A DNA stretch of 11,238 bases from Candidatus Cloacimonadota bacterium (GCA_009782695.1 WRIO01000012.1:1-11238); one strand, 5' to 3'; counted from the stretch's first letter, positions 5,821 to 11,013 are shown. Notes: generated by a model from the sequence alone, not told the origin. Program-made: numbers and translations.

Positions 5821-5871
5821 TTAACCACCCCGTCAGGCAAGCCTGACACCCCTCCAAATTGGAGGGGAATT
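5821..5871 (-). repeat. Element E, copy 4
   Basis: Minus-oriented copy: TTAACCACCCCGTC first, and CCCCTCCAAATTGGAGGGG then AATT last. Its centre GTCAGGC-AA-GCCTGAC is a perfect 7-bp stem. It is followed at 5879-5889 by the mini-hairpin GTCC-CGC-GGAC. Confidence 0.85.
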
Positions 5872-5929
5872 ATATGGTGTCCCGCGGACGGCTATTGTAA
5901 CGGGGAAAAAATAAAATACAGGAGTATCT

Positions 5930-6625
5930 ATGAATTATAAATTACCATTAGTTATCACATTTTGTGCTGGTTTACTGATGATTTTAGCGGAGTTTATTCC
6001 GCACAGACCTTTTGGCAGTATCAGTGCCAATATCGAAATATGGTTTTTGATCATCACCGGTTTTGCTATCATTTTGGGGCAGATCAGTCTGCTGAAAATG
6101 AACATCATCAAGGTGGTTTACAAGCTACCGAACTGGAAGTATCACCTTGCTACTATCATTAGTTTTAGTGTGATGTTTCTAGTCGGAATACTTTACGGTA
6201 TGCAGAAGCAACCAGGACTGCTCGGTCACGGTGAGTGGCTGTCAAGCGCCTTAGGTGACAAGCCCTTTGACTATATTTTCGCCAATATCTATCAGCATTT
6301 GATGGCTGCTATGTTTTCCATACTTGCATTTTATATAGCCTCTGCTGCGTATCGGGCATTTATCGCTCGCACTCTGGACAGCACTCTGCTACTTTCTGTG
6401 TCTATCATAGTGATGCTAGGTAATACTAGCTTTGGCACTTCCTTGACGGCTGGCTTGCCACAGGCTATAAAGTTTTTACATTTGCCGAATTTATCTTCTT
6501 TTATCATGGACTTTCCGAACACAGCAGGGCAAAGGGCTATCTTGATAGGTGCAGGCATAGGTATCATCGGTAGCTCCTTGCGGATTATATTGGGCATAGA
6601 GCGGTCGTGGTTAGGGGGTAAATGA
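5930..6625 (+). CDS. Polytopic membrane protein of the DUF6754-linked module, function unknown
   Basis: 231 residues with about six hydrophobic segments: roughly 5-23, 36-55, 71-91, 117-140, 151-168 and 203-222. The loop at 91-115 holds QKQPGLLGHGEWLSSALGDK, and another loop around 180-200 ends in DFPNTAGQRA. I do not recognise a named family and see no transporter or enzyme motif. Start: ATG at 5930 with AGGAG five bases upstream. The TGA stop overlaps the next start as ATGA, so the next gene is translationally coupled. Its link to the DUF6754-like gene upstream is inferred from strand, membrane character and order, because repeats separate them. It could equally be the first gene of its own transcript. 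Confidence 0.7.
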   Translation: MNYKLPLVITFCAGLLMILAEFIPHRPFGSISANIEIWFLIITGFAIILGQISLLKMNIIKVVYKLPNWKYHLATIISFSVMFLVGILYGMQKQPGLLGHGEWLSSALGDKPFDYIFANIYQHLMAAMFSILAFYIASAAYRAFIARTLDSTLLLSVSIIVMLGNTSFGTSLTAGLPQAIKFLHLPNLSSFIMDFPNTAGQRAILIGAGIGIIGSSLRIILGIERSWLGGK

Positions 6626-7443
6626 TGAACTTGCAAAAGATAGACAGAAGGTGGATATTTTTATTTATGTTGGTGGGTGTGATGTTACCCTTGATTTTCC
6701 CGATAGGTTTTAAGATAGAGGTTATGCCAAACACCAAAGCAGTTTATGACCTGATAGACTCTGCCAAACCCGGCGACAGGATACTGATGTCCTTTGACTT
6801 TGACCCTGGCAGCGGTCCTGAGCTGTCGCCGGTTGCCACCGCTATCACCCGTCACGCTATCGAAAAAGACCTAAAAATAGTATATTTAGCACTTTGGCCT
6901 ATGGGGGTCAATTTAGGTAACTTGATTTACGAAAAGGAGAAGGATAACCTCATTTGGGGAGAAAATTTCATAAATCTCGGCTATATCGCAGGCGGATTGG
7001 TGGCTATACAGTCGATGGGAAGGAATTTTACCGAAGTGTTCCCCACCGATGCAAACGGCAATAGTATTCACAATTTTCCTATCCTCAAAGACGTAAAAAA
7101 CTTTTCGGACTTTGCCTTTGTAGTGTCAATTTCTGCTGGCACGCCGGGCATAAAAGAATGGATCATGTCAGCAGGTGACAAATATGGCTTGCCTGTGACA
7201 GGTGGCACCACAGCCGTTTCCACACCGGGTTTCCTGCCTTATGTAAACACAGGACAACTGCACGGGATCATCGGCGGACTAAAGCAAGCAGCCGAATATG
7301 AAATGCTGATAGGTCAGCCCGGCACCGCCACAAGCGGCATGGACGCACAGTCGATAGCACATATCATCATCATCATCTTTATCATCATAGGCAATATAGC
7401 TTGGTATCGCAACAGAAAACAGCAAAAGGAGGCAAAAAAATGA
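6622..7443 (+). CDS. Bitopic membrane protein with a conserved alpha/beta domain, function unknown
   Basis: 273 residues. A basic N-terminus (QKIDRR) leads into span 11-29; a soluble domain covers about 32-240; a C-terminal span covers about 243-263, rich in Ile (coded by a run of ATC triplets at 7366-7387), followed by the basic tail RNRKQQKEAKK. Both ends should be cytoplasmic by the positive-inside rule, which puts the soluble domain outside the membrane. Distinct runs: KPGDRILMSFDFDPGSGPEL, KIVYLALWPMG, SISAGTPGIKEWI, PVTGGTTAVSTPGF and IGQPGTATSGMDAQSIAH. The domain has an alternating beta/alpha look with Gly-rich turns, but I cannot name it. The start overlaps the previous stop as ATGA; a second ATG directly follows and could also be used. 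The end overlaps the next gene as ATGA. Confidence 0.72.
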   Translation: MMNLQKIDRRWIFLFMLVGVMLPLIFPIGFKIEVMPNTKAVYDLIDSAKPGDRILMSFDFDPGSGPELSPVATAITRHAIEKDLKIVYLALWPMGVNLGNLIYEKEKDNLIWGENFINLGYIAGGLVAIQSMGRNFTEVFPTDANGNSIHNFPILKDVKNFSDFAFVVSISAGTPGIKEWIMSAGDKYGLPVTGGTTAVSTPGFLPYVNTGQLHGIIGGLKQAAEYEMLIGQPGTATSGMDAQSIAHIIIIIFIIIGNIAWYRNRKQQKEAKK

Positions 7444-8081
7444 CAGAATTTTGGACTCAATTTGGTATCTGGATAGGCGCACTTTGCACACTGGCTATCT
7501 GGAGCTTTTTATACAAAGACAATCCTTTTTACAAGATAGCCGAACAGATTTTCGTGGGTATTTCTGCCGCCTACTGGTTCGTTTACACTATTTACAATAT
7601 ACTCATCCCGAACTTTTTTGAAAAAATATTCACCGACTTTTCGGCTAACTGGCTGCTGCTCATACCGGGTGTTTTGGGCATGATGATGGTGCTTCGGATT
7701 TTCCCAAAGCTAGATTTTTTAGGCAAATACCCGCTGGCACTAATGGTCGGCACCACAGCAGGTTTGGGCATCATCATGTATCTAAAGACCGATGTGCTGT
7801 CACAAGTGGTTTCGGCTATGGTGAACCCCTTTACTGGTGGGACAGTGCTCGCTGTATTAGGGGCTTTTATCTTGATAGTGGGGACACTTTCTGGGCTGGT
7901 CTATTTCTTTTTTAGCAAAAAACACGAAGGCTTTACCGGTGGAGTGGCGAGGCTGGGAATTATCTTCTTGATGATCAGCTTTGGGGCATCCTTTGGCTAC
8001 ACAGCTATGGCTCGTATATCACTACTGATAGGACGGTTGCAATTCTTACTGGGAGACTGGCTGGGGATATTAGGAAATTAG
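7440..8081 (+). CDS. Polytopic membrane protein of the same module, function unknown
   Basis: 213 residues from ATG 7440, chosen because AGGAGG lies seven bases upstream and the ATG forms an ATGA overlap with the preceding stop; the frame stays open further upstream but lacks such support. About six hydrophobic segments: 7-24, 37-57, 69-87, 97-115, 133-157 and 168-188, possibly one more at 193-211. Notable runs are LYKDNPFYKIAEQIFVGISA, LLIPGVLGMMMVLRIFPKL and YPLALMVGTTAGLGI. I recall similar proteins next to DUF6754 genes in candidate phyla, but no function. The TAG stop lies inside a TAGAAAT tandem repeat, so the repeat supplies the end of the gene. Confidence 0.72.
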   Translation: MTEFWTQFGIWIGALCTLAIWSFLYKDNPFYKIAEQIFVGISAAYWFVYTIYNILIPNFFEKIFTDFSANWLLLIPGVLGMMMVLRIFPKLDFLGKYPLALMVGTTAGLGIIMYLKTDVLSQVVSAMVNPFTGGTVLAVLGAFILIVGTLSGLVYFFFSKKHEGFTGGVARLGIIFLMISFGASFGYTAMARISLLIGRLQFLLGDWLGILGN

Positions 8082-8117
8082 AAATTAGAAATTAGAAATA
8101 TTGGTGTGCTTCGCACA
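8074..8117 (+). repeat. Repeat C, copy 2 (GAAATTA tandem + TGTGC-TTC-GCACA hairpin)
   Basis: GAAATTA three times in tandem plus a partial unit (8074-8099), then ATTGG and the stem TGTGC-TTC-GCACA (8105-8117). The tandem overlaps the last two codons of the preceding gene. Opens the 301-nt gene-free stretch 8082-8382. Confidence 0.75.
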
Positions 8118-8133
8118 GATAAAAGCACATCAT

Positions 8134-8168
8134 AAAATCGAGGACAAACTTCGTTTGTCGTTGATTTT
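8134..8168. repeat. Hairpin repeat GACAAAC-TTC-GTTTGTC
   Basis: A 7-bp perfect stem with loop TTC (8143-8159) inside an outer AAAATC/GATTTT pair. A second copy with loop GAA, the reverse complement, lies at 10872-10888. Confidence 0.65.
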
Positions 8169-8205
8169 CGTAGGGAATGATGCCTAGCGAAGCAAACATC
8201 ATTCC
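8169..8205. repeat. Hairpin repeat B, copy 2 (GGAATGATG / CATCATTCC)
   Basis: Stem 8174-8182 with 8197-8205 around the 14-nt loop CCTAGCGAAGCAAA, led by CGTAGG. Relative to the inverted copy at 4345-4376 the fifth stem pair has changed from C-G to T-A on both sides. Confidence 0.75.
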
Positions 8206-8293
8206 GCGACCCAACAAAGCTATCGTAAAAAATCCCTTTCACATATATATATTTTACTTTTATTACAATTTTTATCTCATTTGTTTATATTTA

Positions 8294-8333
8294 GTTACAA
8301 ACTTTTTTAAAATATTTATAAATATTTTGTAAC
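8294..8333. promoter_or_regulatory. Nested AT-rich dyads upstream of the small ORF
   Basis: 8309-8328 is a perfect 20-bp palindrome of A and T only (starting AAAATATTTA). It overlaps the right arm of GTTACAAA (8294-8301) / TTTGTAAC (8326-8333), an exact 8-bp inverted repeat. The region 8220-8370 is very AT-rich and precedes a small ORF with a strong ribosome site, so a promoter with an operator is likely. I cannot place convincing -35 and -10 boxes. Confidence 0.45.
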
Positions 8334-8382
8334 GGATAAATATTTATAGTGTTAATATTATAAAAAGTAAGGGGGAACCTAT

Positions 8383-8517
8383 ATGAGAACGAGTGAAAAG
8401 ATTTGTAATGAAAGCAGTAAAAAAGGTAGTAAACTACACACCAAGTTTGCTTTTGTTACGCTTGGTCTGACTGTAGTGATGATGATATTCATCGTAGTTA
8501 GATACCATTTTTCCTAA
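8383..8517 (+). CDS. Putative 44-residue single-span small membrane protein
   Basis: MRTSEKICNESSKKGSKLHT, then a hydrophobic run about 22-39 (FAFVTLGLTVVMMIFIVV) and the tail RYHFS. Lys-rich before the span, so N-terminus inside. The ribosome site TAAGGGGGAA is seven bases from ATG; the same GGGGG-type site precedes two confident genes here (starts 6622 and 11014). A long AT-rich region with dyads lies upstream. Stop codons follow at once in frame. It could be a real small protein, or the surviving signal-anchor start of a decayed surface protein whose Gly-rich repeats remain at 8553-8668. Moderate to low confidence because there is no homology evidence. Confidence 0.45.
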   Translation: MRTSEKICNESSKKGSKLHTKFAFVTLGLTVVMMIFIVVRYHFS

Positions 8518-8552
8518 AAGATATAAAAAGCTAACTTTACAACCTAAGTAAC

Positions 8553-8668
8553 GGGGGTTTCGCTTCAGCGAGTGCTGCGATAGTAGCGGGGGTTACACAG
8601 TGGCAAGTGTTACGACAGAAGCAGGGGGGGGCACTCTAGCGAATGTTACTTATGTTACCGGGGGGTAA
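8553..8668 (+). pseudogene. Degenerate 36-nt tandem repeat, probable remnant of a Gly-rich repeat-protein gene
   Basis: G-tracts start at 8553, 8588, 8624 and 8660, spacing 35, 36 and 36 nt. Units 1 and 2 agree at about 24 of 35 positions, units 2 and 3 at about 20 of 36. In frame, units 2 and 3 read GGYTVASVTTEAG and GGTLANVTYVTGG, a 12-residue repeat like those of beta-solenoid surface proteins; unit 1 reads GGFASASAAIVAG but is one base out of frame. There is no start codon, stops bound the run (TAA 8549, TAA 8666), and no longer gene is present. Decay by frameshift and deletion is my preferred reading; a structured RNA is the alternative. Part of the 359-nt gap 8518-8876. Confidence 0.45.
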
Positions 8669-8757
8669 TAGGAGCAAGGCAGCTCTGGCGGTATAGTGCA
8701 AAAGAATAGTAATAGGAAGTTAAAAAGAGGCTCCTATTTTTATCTAAACCGTCAGAG
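8667..8757 (+). other. Interleaved complementary segments, possible structured RNA or terminator
   Basis: AATAGGAGC (8667-8675) is the exact complement of GCTCCTATT (8730-8738), which is followed by TTTATC. CTCTGGCGGT (8683-8692) pairs with ACCGTCAGAG (8748-8757) at 9 of 10 positions, the other being G-T. The order A-B-A'-B' gives either a pseudoknot or two alternative stems. The first stem plus its T-rich tail could act as a terminator. Confidence 0.35.
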
Positions 8758-8815
8758 TTTGCTTACCCAAACAAGAATAATATATTCTTATTCCACATCA
8801 AATTTCAAATATCCC

Positions 8816-8842
8816 TTGACAAAATACACCCTTTCTGAGAAT
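8816..8842 (+). promoter_or_regulatory. Candidate promoter of the DUF4159 gene
   Basis: TTGACA (8816-8821) is a perfect -35 box about 55 nt upstream of the start. The best -10 is GAGAAT (8837-8842) at a short 15-nt spacer. A CCCTTGAC octamer contains this box, and the same octamer lies upstream of the MscS gene at 10954-10961. Confidence 0.3.
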
Positions 8843-8876
8843 CGGACACATGATTTTAAAGTGAAAGAAGCCATTT

Positions 8877-9530
8877 ATGAAAACTATATTATTGATACTT
8901 GCTATACTTGTCAGTTCGGTATTACACGCTGACCTGCAACAAATACAGTTAGCCCGCGTGCAGTATGACGGCGGTGGTGATTGGTATAACGACCCGGAAA
9001 TATTACCCAATTTTGCGGATTATCTGGCAAAGCACATCCCCTTAAAGATAGATAAACGGGAAAAAGTGGTTAAGCTTTCCGATGGAGCTATATCGCAATA
9101 TCCCTTTTTATTTCTGACAGGGCATGGGAATATAGTGGCAACCGACAGCGAAATCTCGAATTTGCGGAATTATTTGACCGCAGGGGGCTTTTTGTATGTC
9201 GATGATGACTATGGTTTAGACGAGTCCTTTCGGAAATTTATCAGCAAAGTCTTTCCTGAAAGGTCACTGATAGAATTGCCCGCCTCACACCCTATATTTT
9301 CTTGCTACTTTGACTTCCCAAATGGCTTGCCCAAAATCCACGAACATGACAGCAAAAGACCACAATTATTAGCTATATTAGACGATGCTGGCAGGATAAT
9401 GGTGCTCTACACATACGAGTCAAATATAAGTGACGGTTGGGCAGATTTTGAGACCCACAACGACCCACCAGAAGTAAAAGAAACAGCCTTTCGGTTCGGC
9501 GTGAACCTGTTTTATCATTTATTTTTGTAA
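8877..9530 (+). CDS. Secreted DUF4159-domain protein
   Basis: 217 residues. A typical signal peptide (residues 1-18, ending SSVLHA) is followed by ARVQYDGGGDWYNDPEILPN, the opening signature I know from DUF4159. Further runs: PFLFLTGHG (76-84), LRNYLTAGGFLYVDDDYG, HPIF and HEHDSKRPQLLAI. YLTAGGFLYVDD resembles the class I glutamine-amidotransferase-like fold, yet no catalytic Cys is evident, so a binding rather than enzymatic role is likely. The substrate is unknown and location is probably periplasmic. The ribosome site is weak (GAAAGAAG). Repeats lie on both sides, so it is probably a single-gene unit. I chose this start because the signal peptide begins exactly here. Confidence 0.85.
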   Translation: MKTILLILAILVSSVLHADLQQIQLARVQYDGGGDWYNDPEILPNFADYLAKHIPLKIDKREKVVKLSDGAISQYPFLFLTGHGNIVATDSEISNLRNYLTAGGFLYVDDDYGLDESFRKFISKVFPERSLIELPASHPIFSCYFDFPNGLPKIHEHDSKRPQLLAILDDAGRIMVLYTYESNISDGWADFETHNDPPEVKETAFRFGVNLFYHLFL

Positions 9531-9552
9531 AAGTGTGGGTTTGGGGGGACAA

Positions 9553-9672
9553 AATTCCCCTCCAACTTGGAGGGGTGGACTATAAATAATGACATGTTAC
9601 AAAGGACAAATTACAAGTCATTGGTGTTTTGTCATTTGTAATTACCAACGTAGTTGGATGACGGGGTGGTTA
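9553..9672 (+). repeat. Element E, copy 5, interrupted by a 79-nt insert
   Basis: The head AATTCCCCTCC / TTGGAGGGGTGGAC (9553-9580) and the tail GACGGGGTGGTTA (from 9660) are intact, but the usual short centre is replaced by 9581-9659. It faces copy 6 across a 42-bp core. Falls in the 296-nt gap 9531-9826. Confidence 0.8.
9581..9659. repeat. AT-rich palindromic insert within element E copy 5
   Basis: Contains AATTACAA (9609-9616) and its complement TTGTAATT (9636-9643), then the mini-hairpin CCAAC-GTA-GTTGG (9645-9657). Base composition is clearly lower in GC than the host element, which suggests a second small repeat that jumped into the first. Confidence 0.6.
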
Positions 9673-9677
9673 TGAGA

Positions 9678-9719
9678 GATGTGGATGATATGTCTGTTCC
9701 TCATAATGAGTATGATGTG
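9678..9719 (+). repeat. 42-bp core repeat, copy 2 (diverged)
   Basis: GATGTGGATGATATGTCTGT at the start and GATGTG at the end, exactly 42 nt. The central hairpin is lost (TTCCTCATAA in place of TCCGCAGA). It lies five bases from element E copy 5 and six from copy 6. Confidence 0.7.
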
Positions 9720-9725
9720 AAAATT

Positions 9726-9776
9726 TTAACCACCCCGTCAGGCAAGCCTGCCACCCCTCCAAATTGGATGGGAATT
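9726..9776 (-). repeat. Element E, copy 6
   Basis: Minus orientation, centre CAGGC-AA-GCCTG. The head palindrome has one mutation (GGATGGG for GGAGGGG). The mini-hairpin GAGC-TCC-GCTC follows at 9783-9793. Confidence 0.8.
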
Positions 9777-9826
9777 ATAGGTGAGCTCCGCTCTAATTAG
9801 GTTTATTTTATCAAGGAAAACAATCC

Positions 9827-10555
9827 ATGAAATACATCATTGCCTCAGATTTTCATATAAAATATACAGATAGACCAAAAGACATAGCATATCGAAAAGA
9901 TATAGAAGGCTTTTTTGCCGGACTGGTCGGTAAAATAGACGGCTTGATACTAGCCGGGGACTTCTTTGATTTTTGGATGGAATGGGACAGCAAAATCATC
10001 AAAAACTATGCAAATATATGCGATGTTTTCAGAGACCTGAAAAACTCTGGTTGCAGGATGATATTTCTGGTGGGGAATCATGAATTATGGGTAGGGGATT
10101 ACCTTGCCAACACAGTCGGTTTTGAGGTATATAGAGAATGTTTTTCAGAAGTAATAAACAACAAAAAAATATTCATTTCTCATGGTCATCAGTATATAAA
10201 AAAAGACTTTAGATATTTATTTCTAAAAAAGCTACTATCCATGAAGTTCGTAAAATCACTTGCTCACCGGCTACCCAAAAGACTCTCACTTTTTGTAGCA
10301 GATACCATCTCCACAGTCAATCCAAACAGCTCAAAATCTCAGAAAATCGCTACATATACCCACGAAACCCTTCACGAAAAAGCCAAAGAGATAAGCTCAG
10401 ACTACGACTTGATAGTTTTCGGACACTCCCATATCTTACAGCAAGAAGTATTTGATAAATGCACTTACATAAACTGCGGACTCTGGGAAAAAGACAGAGC
10501 ATATTGCCTTTTTACCGAAGATAATATAAATATCGTAGGGAACAAATTATTGTAG
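9827..10555 (+). CDS. LpxH-like metallophosphoesterase (UDP-2,3-diacylglucosamine diphosphatase family)
   Basis: 242 residues, close to LpxH length. The complete calcineurin-type metal site is visible: D8 and H10 (SDFH), D45 and D48 (GDFFDFW), N84 and H85 (GNHELW), H119 (SHGH), H200 and H202 (FGHSH). GDFFDFW followed by GNHELWVGDYL resembles Bacteroidota-type LpxH, which would cleave UDP-2,3-diacylglucosamine to lipid X at the inner face of the membrane in lipid A synthesis; classical proteobacterial LpxH has GNRDF instead of GNHEL. The basic helix-rich stretch at 125-155 fits the LpxH insertion cap. Another phosphoesterase substrate cannot be excluded. The ribosome site AAGGA precedes ATG. 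The last seven codons and the TAG stop lie within dispersed repeat A. Confidence 0.78.
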   Translation: MKYIIASDFHIKYTDRPKDIAYRKDIEGFFAGLVGKIDGLILAGDFFDFWMEWDSKIIKNYANICDVFRDLKNSGCRMIFLVGNHELWVGDYLANTVGFEVYRECFSEVINNKKIFISHGHQYIKKDFRYLFLKKLLSMKFVKSLAHRLPKRLSLFVADTISTVNPNSSKSQKIATYTHETLHEKAKEISSDYDLIVFGHSHILQQEVFDKCTYINCGLWEKDRAYCLFTEDNINIVGNKLL

Positions 10556-10575
10556 CGGAGAGCGTCCCGCTCTCC
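10534..10575 (+). repeat. Dispersed repeat A, copy 2 (overlaps the end of the phosphoesterase gene)
   Basis: CGTAGGGAAC lead, then TTGTAGC and the hairpin GGAGAGCG-TCC-CGCTCTCC (10557-10575). The eighth stem pair is G-C here and C-G in copy 1. The repeat supplies the terminal residues and stop codon of the preceding gene. It opens the 458-nt gene-free stretch 10556-11013. Confidence 0.78.
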
Positions 10576-10580
10576 ACTCC

Positions 10581-10622
10581 GATGTGAATGATATGTCTGC
10601 TCCGCAGAATGTGAAGGATGTG
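10581..10622 (+). repeat. 42-bp core repeat, copy 3
   Basis: Intact copy with hairpin TCTGC-TCC-GCAGA (10596-10608) and terminal GATGTG direct repeats. It ends one base before the TTAACC end of element E copy 7. Confidence 0.8.
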
Positions 10623-10623
10623 T

Positions 10624-10674
10624 TTAACCACCCCGTCCGCTGGCGCGTCCACCCCTCCAAAATTGGAGGGGAAT
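10624..10674 (-). repeat. Element E, copy 7
   Basis: Minus orientation, centre of the GTCCGC/GCGTCC type, the same flavour as copies 1 and 3. The head palindrome carries one extra A at its axis. Confidence 0.82.
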
Positions 10675-10697
10675 AGCACATCGTCCGCAACCCTTCT

Positions 10698-10728
10698 CCG
10701 TCATTCAGAGCGTAGCGAAGAATCCAGA
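10698..10728 (-). repeat. Dispersed GGATTCTTC...GAATGACG repeat, copy 2
   Basis: Plus strand reads CGTCATTCAGAGCGTAGCG then AAGAATCCAG, the reverse-complement form of the repeat at 4271-4305 with a diverged centre. Confidence 0.6.
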
Positions 10729-10790
10729 AATTCCCATCCAATTTGGAGGGGTGGCATTTTGGAGCTTGCGGAAAAATGACGGGGTGGTTT
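10729..10790 (+). repeat. Element E, copy 8 (expanded centre)
   Basis: Head AATTCCCATCCAATTTGGAG (one mutation in the left arm) and tail GACGGGGTGGTTT, with a novel centre containing GCATTTTGGAGCTTGCGGAA. It supports a conserved-ends, variable-middle design. Confidence 0.75.
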
Positions 10791-10794
10791 TGGC

Positions 10795-10836
10795 GATGTG
10801 AATGATATGTCTGATTCGCAGAATGTGGAGGATGTG
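10795..10836 (+). repeat. 42-bp core repeat, copy 4
   Basis: GATGTGAATGATATGTCTGA at the start and GATGTG at the end; the hairpin is reduced to TCTG/CAGA around ATTCG. It lies four bases after element E copy 8. Confidence 0.78.
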
Positions 10837-10854
10837 TTTACTTTAACTCTCAAC

Positions 10855-10926
10855 GAGCGAAGCTCCTCAACGACAAACGAAGTTTGTCCTCAACTGCACG
10901 AAGTGCTTTCATCTGTGCGGAGCACA
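10855..10926. repeat. Cluster of four 3-nt-loop hairpins, ending in a minus-strand copy of repeat C
   Basis: In order: GAGC-GAA-GCTC (10855-10865), GACAAAC-GAA-GTTTGTC (10872-10888), GCAC-GAA-GTGC (10896-10906) and TGTGC-GGA-GCACA (10914-10926). The last, with CCACATTTCTAATTTATTAA after it, is repeat C reversed. Each stem has a different sequence yet all share a 3-base purine loop on this strand. Confidence 0.7.
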
Positions 10927-11013
10927 CCACATTTCTAATTTATTAACGCTTTTCCCTTGACGAAAACCACTGTTTATTTTTTTTGTCATTTATAAAAATT
11001 TTGGGGGTAAAAA

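Noticed and set aside
7401..7439. Upstream extension of the last membrane gene (13 extra codons)
   Set aside because: ATG 7440 has AGGAGG at seven bases and the ATGA overlap; the upstream ATG lies deep in the preceding gene without such a site.
8560..8665. Cyclic-di-GMP (GEMM) riboswitch, because of a GTAGCGGGGGTTAC run
   Set aside because: The remaining conserved parts of that riboswitch are missing and the run fits the 36-nt tandem repeat better.
8553..8665. G-quadruplex
   Set aside because: The G-tracts are about 30 nt apart, too far for a canonical quadruplex; the individual G8 run cannot form one alone.
8518..8760. tmRNA, 6S or RNase P RNA
   Set aside because: No tRNA-like end, no tag frame and no P4-type conserved core could be found.
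8696..8932. 78-codon frame starting with GTG on the plus strand
   Set aside because: It overlaps the signal peptide of the DUF4159 gene in another frame, has a GTG start without a ribosome site, and its composition looks like translated non-coding DNA.
10547..10741. Open frame of 64 codons on the minus strand
   Set aside because: It consists almost entirely of translated E, core and GGATTCTTC repeats; no ribosome site and no independent signature.
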